Positions 26,979 through 37,465 are shown, numbered from the stretch's first letter. The stretch: DNA of 37,652 nucleotides from Dehalococcoidales bacterium (GCA_002688105.1 NZBQ01000001.1:1-37652); one strand, 5' to 3'. The notes: generated by a model not told the origin, from the letters alone. Made by a program: numbers and translations.

Positions 26979-28220
26979 ATGAGTATGAACAAACGAAGAG
27001 TAGTGATTACCGGAGTAGGTGCCGTTACCCCTCTGGGACTGAATGCGGAGGAGTTCTGGGCAGGACTATCTGCTGGGAAATCGGGCATTGGTTATATTAG
27101 CTATTTTGATACTAGTAACTATCAGGTAAAGGTAGATGCTGAGATAAATGGCTTCGACCCGGCCAAGTATATGGATTTGAAAATAGTTGACCGCACTCCC
27201 CGGTCGGTTCACTTGGCTATTACTGCGGCTCAGGAAGCCATGGAAATGGCGGGACTGGATATGTCCAAAGAGATGGCGGAGCGAGTAGGCGTTATCACTT
27301 CTACTATGATAGAGAACGATTATATTATCAAGGGGTTTGAGAATATAAAGAAGCGAGGTCCGAGAAGAGGTGACCCATTGTTTATTACCAAGATCAGCCC
27401 GGCAGTGGTATCGTCACAAATAGGGCTGTTAATAGGCGCCAAAGGTCCTAACTCCAGTGTGAATAGCCTCTGTGCCAGTGGGGCTGATGCCATTGGAAAT
27501 GCTATGAATCATATTCGTTTAGGTTATGCTGATGTGCTGATAAGCGGTGGTTCCGATGCCTCCTTAGAGGCAACCGCTATTGCTGGACTGAATCTACTGG
27601 GAGCCCTTACTCGAGATCCAGACCCGGCTAAAGCCTGCCGTCCCTTTGACCTTAACCGCAGTGGTTTTGTCTATGGTGAGGGAGCGGGGATAGTGATACT
27701 GGAGAGTTACGAACATGCTAAAAAGCGGGGGGCACCGATTCTAGCCGAGTTAGCTGGTGTTGGCTGGTCGTTTGATGCTTATGATGCCACGGCTCCCCAA
27801 GCTGAGACACAGGCGGTGGCAATAAATAATGCTCTTGAAGATGCTGGACTGCATCCAGAAGAAATTGATTATATTAATGCTCATGGCACCAGCACCAGGC
27901 TGAATGACTCCTGCGAAACCAAGGCTATTAAGATTGTTTTTGGTGATAATGCCTACCGAATACCTGTAAGTTCCAATAAGTCCATGTTCGGGCACATAAT
28001 AGCGGGGGCTGGTGCTGTTGAGGCGGTTGCGGCAGTATTAACCATAAATAATGGGGTTATCCCGCCAACTATAAATTATGAGACGCCCGACCCCGAGTGC
28101 GATTTGGATTACGTGCCTAATGTGGCTCGCCAGGCAGAGGTAAACGCCTGTCTTTCTAACAGCTTCGGTTTGGGCGGCAACAATTGCTGCTTGGTTATCA
28201 AACGATTTAATGAAAAATAA
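26979..28220 (+). CDS. fabF: 3-oxoacyl-ACP synthase II
   Basis: VVITGVGAVTPLG...NSLCASGADAIGNA...INAHGTSTRLND...NKSMFGHIIAGAGAVE. Confidence 0.95.
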   Translation: MSMNKRRVVITGVGAVTPLGLNAEEFWAGLSAGKSGIGYISYFDTSNYQVKVDAEINGFDPAKYMDLKIVDRTPRSVHLAITAAQEAMEMAGLDMSKEMAERVGVITSTMIENDYIIKGFENIKKRGPRRGDPLFITKISPAVVSSQIGLLIGAKGPNSSVNSLCASGADAIGNAMNHIRLGYADVLISGGSDASLEATAIAGLNLLGALTRDPDPAKACRPFDLNRSGFVYGEGAGIVILESYEHAKKRGAPILAELAGVGWSFDAYDATAPQAETQAVAINNALEDAGLHPEEIDYINAHGTSTRLNDSCETKAIKIVFGDNAYRIPVSSNKSMFGHIIAGAGAVEAVAAVLTINNGVIPPTINYETPDPECDLDYVPNVARQAEVNACLSNSFGLGGNNCCLVIKRFNEK

Positions 28221-28983
28221 TATGGCTTCCTCCGAATTAGACGGCAAAGTATCACTGGTAACCGGTGCCTCTCGTGGCATCGGAAGAGTTCACGCTCTGA
28301 AGCTTTCAAGCCTTGGTGCTAAGGTAGCGGTCAATTATGTGGAAATAGAGGGTGCATCTAATAAAGCTGAGGCTAATGGGGTAGTTGAGACCATAGTCGG
28401 CCAGGGTGGTGAAGCTATCGCCGTGGAGGCGGATGTTAGAAATGCGGAAGCGGTGAAAGCTATGGTGGAGGGGGTGGTTGAGCGGTGGGGTAAAATCGAT
28501 ATTCTGGTAAATAATGCGGGCATTACCAAGGATAATCTGCTATTGAGGATGTCAGAAGAAGCCTGGGATGATGTAATTGATATCAATTTAAAGGGCGCAT
28601 ATTTGTGCACTAAGTTTGCTTTACGTTCCATGATGAAGCAGAGGTGGGGACGCATTATCAATACCGCTTCTATTTCCGGGGTAATTGGCACCGCCGGGCA
28701 GGGCAACTACTCGGCGTCTAAAGGGGGGCTAATCGCCTTTACTAAGAGTATGGCCCGGGAGCTAGGATCCTTGAACATAACCGTTAATGCTATTGCTCCC
28801 GGTTTTATTACTACCGATATGACGGATAGGCTGTCTGACGAAAGGAAAGAAGCTATCCGGTCACTGATTTCATTGCAACGCTTTGGTAAGCCGGAGGATA
28901 TAGCTGAGCTGGTAGCTTTCCTGTCTAGTGATCGGGCTAGCTATATTACCGGACAGGTTATTGGCATAGACGGCGGAATTTAG
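28210..28983 (+). CDS. fabG: 3-oxoacyl-ACP reductase
   Basis: SLVTGASRGIGR...ILVNNAGITKDNLLLRM...YSASKGGLIAFTKSMARE...IAPGFITTDMT. Confidence 0.93.
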   Translation: MKNNMASSELDGKVSLVTGASRGIGRVHALKLSSLGAKVAVNYVEIEGASNKAEANGVVETIVGQGGEAIAVEADVRNAEAVKAMVEGVVERWGKIDILVNNAGITKDNLLLRMSEEAWDDVIDINLKGAYLCTKFALRSMMKQRWGRIINTASISGVIGTAGQGNYSASKGGLIAFTKSMARELGSLNITVNAIAPGFITTDMTDRLSDERKEAIRSLISLQRFGKPEDIAELVAFLSSDRASYITGQVIGIDGGI

Positions 28984-29032
28984 ATAATAATAAATCTTTA
29001 ATTGCGATGTTTCTTGGCTGACAGGAGGAAAA

Positions 29033-29716
29033 ATATCCAGCAAATGGCAGGTTGTCGGGGAAGGGTTAATTGGAGCGGCTAACATCGTTTTTGCTCTTCT
29101 GACATCATTTTTACGATCCCGGCGCGTAAGGTGGGGTGCCACCGATGCCGAAGTTCAGCGAACCTTACCTGGCGACGACCTGGTACCACATCCAAAGTGG
29201 CAGTACACTAATGCGATTACCATTCAGGCTCCTGTCACTGACGTCTGGCCTTGGCTCGTATAAATAGGACAAGGACGGGGCGGACTCTACAGCTACGAAT
29301 GGCTCGAAAACCTGCTCGGCTGTGATATTCATAATGCCAACCAGATTATCCAGGAATTTCAGCACTTGTAGGTTGGGGATAGTGTGCGACTTGCTGCCGA
29401 AATGCCTGGTTATCCAGTGGCGATTGTTGAGCCGGGCCGTGTTATTGTCCTCCATGCCGATACGCGTGCCGGACCTACACCTGTTCCTGGCGGCATGAAG
29501 TCAGAGGACTATTATGTCAGCACTTGGGTATTCTTCCTCGATAAGCTCGAAGAACGAAGAACACGGCTTATCTCCCGACTTCGGAGTGACTACAACCCAA
29601 GAATGAGAAATAAACTGTTCTACGGCTCTTATCTTGTAGAACCAATCAGTACCGCCATGCAGTGGGAGATGCTGCTGGGTATCAAGCAGCGAGCAGAGTC
29701 CATAGCTGGGCGATGA
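29033..29716 (+). pseudogene. SRPBCC/START-like protein gene with two in-frame stops
   Basis: One continuous frame: [143 protein letters not shown]...; stops at 29261-29263 (TAA) and 29369-29371 (TAG). Confidence 0.75.
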
Positions 29717-29949
29717 GCGCCCTAATCTCGTGCCCGCCTTTGTCCCTATCATGGCAAGGAGGTCTTTGATGAACTCTGCTATGTAGTTATCGTCTGGTAA
29801 AGCTCATCACTTAGCTGGATAGGTTTTACCCTAGCCGGTTTTTTTATTGTTTACCGAGAAGCTTCCGGTTCCGGTTAGCTATGACTGAAACCAGCCAATA
29901 TAGACGGGTGACGGAGAGTAAGTTATAATAGCTGAGATAAGGAGAGGCA

Positions 29950-30765
29950 ATGCCTACCCTCTATATTGTGGCTACTCCTATTGGTAATTTAGAGGATATT
30001 TCGTTGCGTGCCCTTCGTGTCCTGCGTGAAGTGAAGCTTATTGCTGCCGAGGATACACGACGGACAAAGCGTTTGCTCGCTAATTATGATATTAAGACGC
30101 CGATGACAAGTTATCATGAACACAATAAATGGTCTAAGCTGGGTTATATTTTAGATTGTCTGGAGGATGGGGATATGGCCCTTGTTTCTAATGCTGGGAT
30201 GCCAGGTATGTCTGACCCTGGTTATGAGCTGATTACGGCAGTTCACCAGCGAGGCATCCCGGTGGTTCCTATCCCCGGTCCTTCAGTAGTTATTACGGCA
30301 CTGGTTGTCTCTGGACTACCTACCAGCAGGTTTATCTACCTAGGCTTTCTGCCTAAGAAGGCTGGTAGCCGGCGGCGTCTTCTTGAATCCGTGGCTGGTG
30401 AACCGGGCACTATGGTAGCCTTTGAGGCTCCCCATCGTCTGCTAGCTGCACTGAAAGATTTGCTACTTGTTCTTGGTGATAGGAAGATGGCGGCCTGCCG
30501 TGAGCTTACCAAGATTCACGAGGAGGTCTTCCGGGGGACGATGAGTCGGGCAATTGAACACTTCACCGAGCCAAGGGGGGAGTTTACCCTGGTTATCGAG
30601 GGCAAGGTAGGGGAGGATAAGCCATCGTTAACCGAAGACATTGAGAAACAGTTACACCGTATGCGTCTCTCCGGGGTAACGGCGAGAGAGGCGATAGCCA
30701 AGGTAGCTGGAGAGACCGGTTTATCGAAGAAAGAGCTTTATCGAGCTTGGCTCAGGCTGTCCTGA
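29950..30765 (+). CDS. rsmI: 16S rRNA (cytidine-2'-O)-methyltransferase
   Basis: LYIVATPIGNLEDISLRALRVLREVKLIAAEDTRRTKRLL; SNAGMPGMSDPG; VVPIPGPSVVITALVVSGLPTSRFIYLGFLP. Confidence 0.95.
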   Translation: MPTLYIVATPIGNLEDISLRALRVLREVKLIAAEDTRRTKRLLANYDIKTPMTSYHEHNKWSKLGYILDCLEDGDMALVSNAGMPGMSDPGYELITAVHQRGIPVVPIPGPSVVITALVVSGLPTSRFIYLGFLPKKAGSRRRLLESVAGEPGTMVAFEAPHRLLAALKDLLLVLGDRKMAACRELTKIHEEVFRGTMSRAIEHFTEPRGEFTLVIEGKVGEDKPSLTEDIEKQLHRMRLSGVTAREAIAKVAGETGLSKKELYRAWLRLS

Positions 30766-30790
30766 GGTTTTGGATATAAGGAGGAAGTAA

Positions 30791-31009
30791 ATGCGTCAAG
30801 GATGTATATCTTTAGGAGAAGTCAGGTGTGACGGTTGTCAGCGTGTTATACCATACCCGGAACGTTATTTAGTCATTGAAGAAAAGGATGGCGTTGAGGT
30901 TGAAAAAGACGAGACTTCATACTATTGTGTCGACTGCTGCTTGGAAAAGGGGTATGCTCACTACAAAATAGAGAAGGGAGAAACGATACTCACCTTTTTC
31001 CTGGAGTGA
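30791..31009 (+). CDS. Small four-Cys (zinc-ribbon-like) hypothetical protein
   Basis: VRCDGCQRVIPYPERYLVIEE...SYYCVDCCLEKGYAHYKIEKG; GGAGG upstream; between rsmI and metG. Confidence 0.65.
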   Translation: MRQGCISLGEVRCDGCQRVIPYPERYLVIEEKDGVEVEKDETSYYCVDCCLEKGYAHYKIEKGETILTFFLE

Positions 31010-31023
31010 GTGGTGTATAGATT

Positions 31024-32697
31024 ATGAGCGAGAGGATTTTTATTGGCGTGGCCTGGCCCTATGCCAATGGTTTGTTGCACTTAGGTCACATTGCCGGCGC
31101 CTATCTACCGGCGGATATCTTTGCCCGCTACCACCGCACTAAAGGAAATGAAGTATTAATGGTATCGGGTTCAGACCAGCACGGCACGCCAATAACTATT
31201 AAAGCTGAGCAGGAGGGGAAAAAGCCAAGCCAAATAGCCAATCGTTATCACCAGCAATTTCTTGGTTCATGGCAGAAGTTGGGGATTTCCTTTGATTTAT
31301 TTACCTCCACCGGCACTGCCAACCACGCTGAGGTATCACAGGACATTTTCCTCACCCTGCTTGACAAAGGCTATATTTATAAAGACGCCGTATCTCAACC
31401 CTTCTGCCCGAACTGCCAGCGCTTTTTGCCCGACCGCTATATTGAGGGCACCTGCCCGTTTTGCGGTTCTTCAGGAGCACGAGGCGACCAGTGTGATGAA
31501 TGCGGTAAGCCGCTAAATCCAGTTGAGTTGATTGACCATCGTTGTCGCCTGTGTGGCACCACACCCCAGTTTAAAGAATCTACGCACTGTTTTTTGAAAT
31601 TGAGCGCCTTCAACGATAGGCTTTTAACCTGGGTGAAGCAGCAGAGCCACTGGCGACCGAATGTGCTTAACTTTACTGTTCGCTATCTGGAGGAGGGGCT
31701 GAAAGATAGAGCTATCACTCGTGATATAGATTGGGGGGTGCCGGTGCCGGTTGACGGCTTTGAGAAAAAACGCCTCTATGTGTGGTTTGAAGCGGTCATA
31801 GGTTACCTCTCCGCAGCTAAGGAATGGGCCAGGTCTAGCGGAGATGAGGAAAAGTGGCGCTCTTTCTGGCAGGATAAGAAGGTCAAGAGTTATTATTTTA
31901 TTGGTAAGGATAATATTCCCTTTCATACCATTATCTGGCCAGCGATGCTTATGGGTTATGACGGGCTTAATTTGCCTTATGACGTTACGGCTAATGAGTT
32001 CTTAACTATTGAAGGCAGGAAACTCTCGTCCAGTCAAAATTGGGCAGTGTGGCTGCCAGATTATCTATCACGCTATGATCCTGACCCGCTGCGTTACCTG
32101 CTTTCCATAAACATGCCCGAGACGGGAGATGCTGACTTTTCCTGGCGGGAATTTATCCGTCGTAACAATGATGAGCTGGTGGCTACCTATGGCAATCTGG
32201 TTCATCGGGTGCTCACCTTCGTCTATAAAAACTTTAACGGTTGCGTGCCCACTCCCGGGGAGATTGATAGCCGTAGTCAGGATTTACTTGACAAAGCTGA
32301 AAATACCCTTCATATCATGGATGAGTATCTTGGCAAGTGCTATTTCAAAGAAGCGATAAAGTCGGCCATGGCGGTAGCCCACGAGACAAACCGATACCTT
32401 GACGAAAAATCGCCCTGGAAAGTAATTAAAGAGGACCGGCAGGCGGCAGCTAAATCCTTGTACGTGGCTCTAAGCGTAATTTCCCACCTGAAAACGATGC
32501 TTTCTCCCTTTCTGCCCTTTAGCTCTCAGAAGCTGCATGAATTACTTGGCTTTGAGGGCAATATAGAAGATTATGGCTGGCAGCTTCATACGCCACTGCC
32601 GGGGCAAAGGTTATTAGAACCCCATCCCCTATTTTCTAAATTGGATGAAAAGTTGGTAGAGGGTGAGACGGCTCGGTTGGAATATACCTCTTCATAG
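31024..32697 (+). CDS. metG: Methionyl-tRNA synthetase
   Basis: GVAWPYANGLLHLGHIAGAYLPADIFAR; zinc-binding CxxC knuckles; EGRKLSSSQNW (KMSKS-equivalent). Confidence 0.95.
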   Translation: MSERIFIGVAWPYANGLLHLGHIAGAYLPADIFARYHRTKGNEVLMVSGSDQHGTPITIKAEQEGKKPSQIANRYHQQFLGSWQKLGISFDLFTSTGTANHAEVSQDIFLTLLDKGYIYKDAVSQPFCPNCQRFLPDRYIEGTCPFCGSSGARGDQCDECGKPLNPVELIDHRCRLCGTTPQFKESTHCFLKLSAFNDRLLTWVKQQSHWRPNVLNFTVRYLEEGLKDRAITRDIDWGVPVPVDGFEKKRLYVWFEAVIGYLSAAKEWARSSGDEEKWRSFWQDKKVKSYYFIGKDNIPFHTIIWPAMLMGYDGLNLPYDVTANEFLTIEGRKLSSSQNWAVWLPDYLSRYDPDPLRYLLSINMPETGDADFSWREFIRRNNDELVATYGNLVHRVLTFVYKNFNGCVPTPGEIDSRSQDLLDKAENTLHIMDEYLGKCYFKEAIKSAMAVAHETNRYLDEKSPWKVIKEDRQAAAKSLYVALSVISHLKTMLSPFLPFSSQKLHELLGFEGNIEDYGWQLHTPLPGQRLLEPHPLFSKLDEKLVEGETARLEYTSS

Positions 32698-32729
32698 CTG
32701 ATTTACCGGTAGTTAAGAGAGGAGGAATC

Positions 32730-33695
32730 TTGCAGTTAAGCGCAATTTATAAACCAGTTCGGGAAGATTTGGTCAAGGTAGAGAAAGAACTGGAATTAGT
32801 TAGTAAGGTTGATTTTCCCTGGCTGGCGGAGCTATTAGGCTATAGTCTCAAGAGTGAGGGCAAGGCGATTCGGCCGGCGCTTACTCTATTAGCGGGTAAG
32901 CTTTACCACTACCGTCTCGATAATCTTTTGCCTATGGCCATGGCAACGGAGCTCTTGCACGTGGCTACCCTGATTCATGATGATGCTATTGACAAGTCTC
33001 CGGTCCGTAGAAGCAAGCCGACGGTCTATAAGGTGTGGGGTGAGGATAAAGCCGTGCTTTTAGGGGACTACCTATTCGCTAAAGCGGGGGAGCTTACGAC
33101 TGTTACCCAGAACATACGGGTAGTAAAGCTCTTTACTCAGACCCTGAGAGTTATTGCCACGGGAGAGTTAGCCCAGATATTCGATGCTTATAATCTGGAG
33201 CAAACATATCAGCAATATATACAGAGGATTTCTAATAAAACAGCTGCCCTCTTTATCCTGGCGGTAGAGTCTGGAGCCGTCTTAAGCGAGGCGCCGGAGG
33301 TATCAATCAAGATTCTAAATGAGTATGGTTATAATCTAGGAATTGCCTTTCAAATCGTGGATGACATCTTGGATTTTATCGGGACAGAGAAGGAAGTAGG
33401 TAAGCCAATAGGCTCGGATTTAGCTCAGGGCACTCTCACTTTGCCTTCAATGCTTCTTCTGGAGCGCTATCCAGAGGATAATCCCGTAAAGAGGCTATTT
33501 CAAAACAGGGATAGGCAAGAAGAGATAAAGCTGGCGATAGAACAAGTGCGCGACTCGTCAATTATTGAGGAATGCTATACTGTCGCCTCAGATTATTGTG
33601 ATAGGGCTTGCCGTCGCCTCATCCTATTGCCGGATAACGCCAGTCGCCAGTCATTAACAGAAACAGCCAACTATGTTATCAGGCGAAAGAAATAG
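32730..33695 (+). CDS. Polyprenyl synthetase family protein
   Basis: LIHDDAIDKSPVRRSKPTVYKVWGEDKAVLLGDYLFAKA...FQIVDDILDF (both Asp-rich motifs). Confidence 0.93.
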   Translation: MQLSAIYKPVREDLVKVEKELELVSKVDFPWLAELLGYSLKSEGKAIRPALTLLAGKLYHYRLDNLLPMAMATELLHVATLIHDDAIDKSPVRRSKPTVYKVWGEDKAVLLGDYLFAKAGELTTVTQNIRVVKLFTQTLRVIATGELAQIFDAYNLEQTYQQYIQRISNKTAALFILAVESGAVLSEAPEVSIKILNEYGYNLGIAFQIVDDILDFIGTEKEVGKPIGSDLAQGTLTLPSMLLLERYPEDNPVKRLFQNRDRQEEIKLAIEQVRDSSIIEECYTVASDYCDRACRRLILLPDNASRQSLTETANYVIRRKK

Positions 33696-33709
33696 CCGGA
33701 TACCGGTAG

Positions 33710-35539
33710 TTAAGAAGTAGCGGTGGCTTCGGCTGGGGACGATGGGACGGGTTCGTTAAATAGAGCCTCCAGCTCTTCACTCTCTAGTGTCTCCCGAGCA
33801 ATGAGCCTTTCCGCAATTTGTTTCAATTTCAGCTTATTTTCGGTTAGGATTTTCTTGGCTACATCTCGGGCATACTGGATAATGCTACGGATTTCCTCGT
33901 CAATCAGTTTGGCTACCTTTTCGCTGTAATTTCTTTGCTCAGAGATTTCACGACCGAGGAAGACCATCTCCTCCTTGTGTCCGAAGGTTAGTGGTCCCAG
34001 CTTGTCGCTCATTCCATATTCGGTTACCATTTTGCGGGCAAGTTTGGTGGCTTCCCCGATGTCATTTTGACTACCGGTGGACATTTCGTTGAAGATTAAT
34101 TCTTCGGCAGCATGACCACCTAGCAGGGTAGCTAGCATATCATTGAATTGAGAGCGGGTTGCCAGGTAGCGGTCTTCGGTAGGTATCAGTCGGGTATAGC
34201 CACCGGTTATGCCACGAGCCACTATAGAGATTTTGTGTACCGGGTCGGCATTGGGTAACATTTTAGCCACCAGGGCATGTCCTGTCTCGTGATAGGCAGT
34301 AATTTCCTTTTCCTTGGGGCTTATCCTCCGACTTTTCCTTTCCGGGCCGGCAATTACACGGTCTATGGATTCCTCAAGCTCCTGTATCTCAATAGTTTTC
34401 TTGCCGCGCCTGGCGGCCAGAATGGCTGACTCATTAACCAGATTGGATAGGTCAGCACCACTAAAACCGGCGGTCTGTTTAGCCAGCACCTCTAAATTAA
34501 CTGCCTCGTCTAACGGTTTACCGTTGGAGTGAACTTTAAGAATGGCGGTTCGGCCGTTAATGTCCGGGCGGTCAAGGATTACTCGTCGATCAAAACGTCC
34601 GGGACGAAGTAAGGCCGGGTCGAGTATATCGGGTCGATTGGTGGCAGCGAGAACAATTACACTGGTATTGGTGTCAAAACCGTCCATCTCCACTAGAATC
34701 TGATTGAGGGTTTGCTCCCTCTCGTCATGGCTGCCGCCCAGGCCAGCGCCGCGGTGGCGACCTACAGCATCAATTTCATCAATGAAGATAATGCAGGGGG
34801 TGTTGCGTTTAGCCTGTTCAAAGAGGTCACGCACTCTTGAGGCGCCGACACCGACAAACATCTCAACGAATTCGCTACCACTGATGGAAAAGAAGGGCAC
34901 TCCGGCTTCACCAGCTATGGCTCGAGCCAGCAGCGTTTTCCCCGTGCCCGGTGGACCTATTAGCAGCATGCCTTTGGGAATACGGGCTCCCAGGCTTTGA
35001 AATTTCTCTCGTGACTTGAGGAATTCTACTACTTCATGCATCTCTTGCTTGGCTTCCTCTACCCCGGCTACATCTTCAAAGGTTACCGTCGGTGTATTAG
35101 CCGGGAACAATCTAGCTCGACTACGACCAAAACTGAGAGCTTGGCTATTAGCTCCCTGTGCCCTGCGGAAGAGGAAAAATAGCAAAGCGCCGATGAGTAT
35201 GAGAGGCAAGAAGTTTAGCAGTAGAGTACCCCATTGAATTCCTGATGAACCCTTTACCTCAACTACTACCCCGGTCAGTCTAAGTCCGTCAATATCGTAT
35301 ATGTTGGCATTACTTTCTTTAAATGTCTTAAACTCAGTGCCATCAGGAGTCGTAATAAGTAGCTCTTCTTCATCCACTACAATCTTCTCAATATCACCCC
35401 TTTGCGACATAGCTATGGCTTCACTCAGGGGAATTTCCCCTGGTTTTTCAGAGGTGGGCATGAGAAAGGAAAAGATAGCCACTGCTGCCAGTAGAATAGC
35501 TATATATATTAAACTGTTACGCTGCCAACCTCGTTTCAT
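33710..35539 (-). CDS. ftsH: ATP-dependent zinc metalloprotease FtsH
   Basis: [61 protein letters not shown]. Confidence 0.97.
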   Translation of the reverse strand: MKRGWQRNSLIYIAILLAAVAIFSFLMPTSEKPGEIPLSEAIAMSQRGDIEKIVVDEEELLITTPDGTEFKTFKESNANIYDIDGLRLTGVVVEVKGSSGIQWGTLLLNFLPLILIGALLFFLFRRAQGANSQALSFGRSRARLFPANTPTVTFEDVAGVEEAKQEMHEVVEFLKSREKFQSLGARIPKGMLLIGPPGTGKTLLARAIAGEAGVPFFSISGSEFVEMFVGVGASRVRDLFEQAKRNTPCIIFIDEIDAVGRHRGAGLGGSHDEREQTLNQILVEMDGFDTNTSVIVLAATNRPDILDPALLRPGRFDRRVILDRPDINGRTAILKVHSNGKPLDEAVNLEVLAKQTAGFSGADLSNLVNESAILAARRGKKTIEIQELEESIDRVIAGPERKSRRISPKEKEITAYHETGHALVAKMLPNADPVHKISIVARGITGGYTRLIPTEDRYLATRSQFNDMLATLLGGHAAEELIFNEMSTGSQNDIGEATKLARKMVTEYGMSDKLGPLTFGHKEEMVFLGREISEQRNYSEKVAKLIDEEIRSIIQYARDVAKKILTENKLKLKQIAERLIARETLESEELEALFNEPVPSSPAEATATS

Positions 35540-35654
35540 CCTTTACCTCAAGCGAATAATTAATCATTAGTTTTAAACCGCTTATATTATACCAGAATTC
35601 ACTGTAAATAGAAAAACCAAATGGCGTTAGTTGCTCTATATCAGACAGTTTGGT

Positions 35655-36494
35655 TTAGTTTACTTTTGCCGGGTTATTATAGGCGGTTTGCATGAGTAGG
35701 GCATCCTCTTCCAGATTAGGACTTTCACAGATTACAATACCCCTGGCATCATTGTCTTTTAAGGCTTGAAGAAACTCAACATACTGGAAATCCGACTCTT
35801 TTAGGTTAAGATGTTTGAGTTCTCCCTTTTGGCTGTAGGCAATGCCTGAAACATGAATGTGCATGTCACCTAGGGCGGCTCTACCCAAGCGCTCTTTGAC
35901 CTGCTGCAGGATAGAGGTAAACTCCTGGTAGGAGTTGAATCTTCCCGTCCGAGCGTGCCAGTGAGCAAAGTCTATACAGGGAGCTACGCCTTCAAGCTCA
36001 GTGCACAGGTCACATACTTCGTCAAGAGTTCCAAATTGAGAGGACTTTCCCAGAATCTCGGGTCTAAGCCACACTCGATTATTTTCCTGCTTAAGCTGGT
36101 CCACTACCTCTCCCAGATGTTTCTTTGCCTCACTATAGGTTTTTTGTGGAGGGTCACCGAGGTAATAAGCGGTGTGGAAAACAATGCTGTCGGCTCCACA
36201 CAGAGAGGCGATACGGGCGGTTTGTAGAATCCTGTTTTGGCTAGCTTTTATCTTTTCCGGTTCACGGGCGTTCAGGTTAATAAAGTAGGGAGCGTGAGCT
36301 GATAACTTTACGTTATTCCTGGTAGCTGCTTCAGCAATCTGACGGGCGCTCGCCTCTCTCATGTTCACCCCTCGGACAAATTCTATCTCCATACAGCCCA
36401 GCCCAAGTTCAGCAATCCGTTTAATTCCCGATATGGTGGATTGGGGTTCAGCGCTGTGAGGAGTGCCGCCGGTACCAAAAAGAAGCCTCTCTAT
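35655..36494 (-). CDS. Endonuclease IV/AP-endonuclease-like TIM barrel protein; start codon apparently ATA at 36494
   Basis: In-frame upstream extension IERLLFGTGGTPHSAEPQSTISGIKRIAELGLGC joins track ORF MEIEFVRGVNMREASARQIAEAATRNNVKLSAHAPYFINLNA; ...DSIVFHTAYY...CIDFAHWHARTG...GDMHIHVSGI. Confidence 0.8.
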   Translation of the reverse strand: MERLLFGTGGTPHSAEPQSTISGIKRIAELGLGCMEIEFVRGVNMREASARQIAEAATRNNVKLSAHAPYFINLNAREPEKIKASQNRILQTARIASLCGADSIVFHTAYYLGDPPQKTYSEAKKHLGEVVDQLKQENNRVWLRPEILGKSSQFGTLDEVCDLCTELEGVAPCIDFAHWHARTGRFNSYQEFTSILQQVKERLGRAALGDMHIHVSGIAYSQKGELKHLNLKESDFQYVEFLQALKDNDARGIVICESPNLEEDALLMQTAYNNPAKVN

Positions 36495-36648
36495 TTACTC
36501 CTGCTCCTTCATATTTCGGGTATATTAACATAACTAATATACCACATTGATAGCTAATATCAAAATTAACTCAGGCGATTAGGATTCAGTACTACTCTGG
36601 CTATGCTATAATAGATATTGTTAGGCGGTTATACCGGAGGGATCTATT

Positions 36649-36993
36649 CTGGAAGCGATAGAGGTGGCGCACCGGGCTGTAGAGGCAGCCAGCGATAAGC
36701 AGGCTATGGACATTATGCTGCTGGACGTGCGAGGGGTATGCAGTTTTGCCGATTATTTTGTGATTTCCAGTGGTGAGAGTAAACGACAGATTAAGACCAT
36801 CTATGACGAAATTGGGCATGTATTAAAGAGGGAAGGTATTTTACCCCTCCATCACGAGGGGACTATAGATTCAGGATGGCTCCTCCTTGATTTTGGTGAT
36901 GTTATTGTCCATATTTTTGCTGCCTTTGAGTGGGCATACTACCAACTGGATAGGCTGTGGGACCAGGCTATCCAGTTGGTCAGGATTCAATAG
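36649..36993 (+). CDS. rsfS: Ribosome silencing factor RsfS; probable start CTG at 36649 (or ATT 36646)
   Basis: LEAIEVAHRAVEAASDKQAMDIMLLDVRGVCSFADYFVISSGESKRQIKTIYDEI...LHHEGTIDSGWLLLDFGDVIVHIF; GGAGG at 36636-36640. Confidence 0.92.
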   Translation: MEAIEVAHRAVEAASDKQAMDIMLLDVRGVCSFADYFVISSGESKRQIKTIYDEIGHVLKREGILPLHHEGTIDSGWLLLDFGDVIVHIFAAFEWAYYQLDRLWDQAIQLVRIQ

Positions 36994-37431
36994 CTAGTTT
37001 TCGATTACTCGGTCATAGTCAAAAATTTCACTTTCAGTAAAGAATCGTTTTATCTCTTTCTCAGCGGTTTCTACTGAATCGGAACCGTGAACGGTATTGT
37101 GTCTCGTGTTTAAGCCTAAGTCACCCCTAATAGTTCCTGTTTCAGCCTTGGCGGGGTCAGTGGCTCCCGTTATTTTTCTAATTATCTTTACGGCTCTTTC
37201 ACCCTCAAAGACAGCCGCCACAATTGGGGCTGAGCTAATATAATTTACCAGATTCTCAAAGAAGGGTTTATCGCGGTGGGCAGCGTAGTGCTTGCGGGCT
37301 AGGGCTTTATCCAGATGAAGCATCTTGAGCGCTATCAGCTTTAACCCTTGCTCCTCCAGTCGGTTGATAATAGTGCCGGTTAATCCCCTCTGCATACCGT
37401 CGGGCTTGATAAGAACCAGAGACCTTTCCAT
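36994..37431 (-). CDS. ndk: Nucleoside diphosphate kinase
   Basis: MERSLVLIKPDGMQRGL...NTVHGSDSVETAEKEIKRFF. Confidence 0.97.
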   Translation of the reverse strand: MERSLVLIKPDGMQRGLTGTIINRLEEQGLKLIALKMLHLDKALARKHYAAHRDKPFFENLVNYISSAPIVAAVFEGERAVKIIRKITGATDPAKAETGTIRGDLGLNTRHNTVHGSDSVETAEKEIKRFFTESEIFDYDRVIEN

Positions 37432-37465
37432 ATTTCAGCTCCTGTATTTAGTATAGTAAGAGTTG

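Noticed and set aside
33723-35570. Several plus-strand ORFs (33723, 34314, 34704, 35016, 35301)
   Set aside because: Ser/Leu/Pro-rich shadow ORFs antisense to ftsH.
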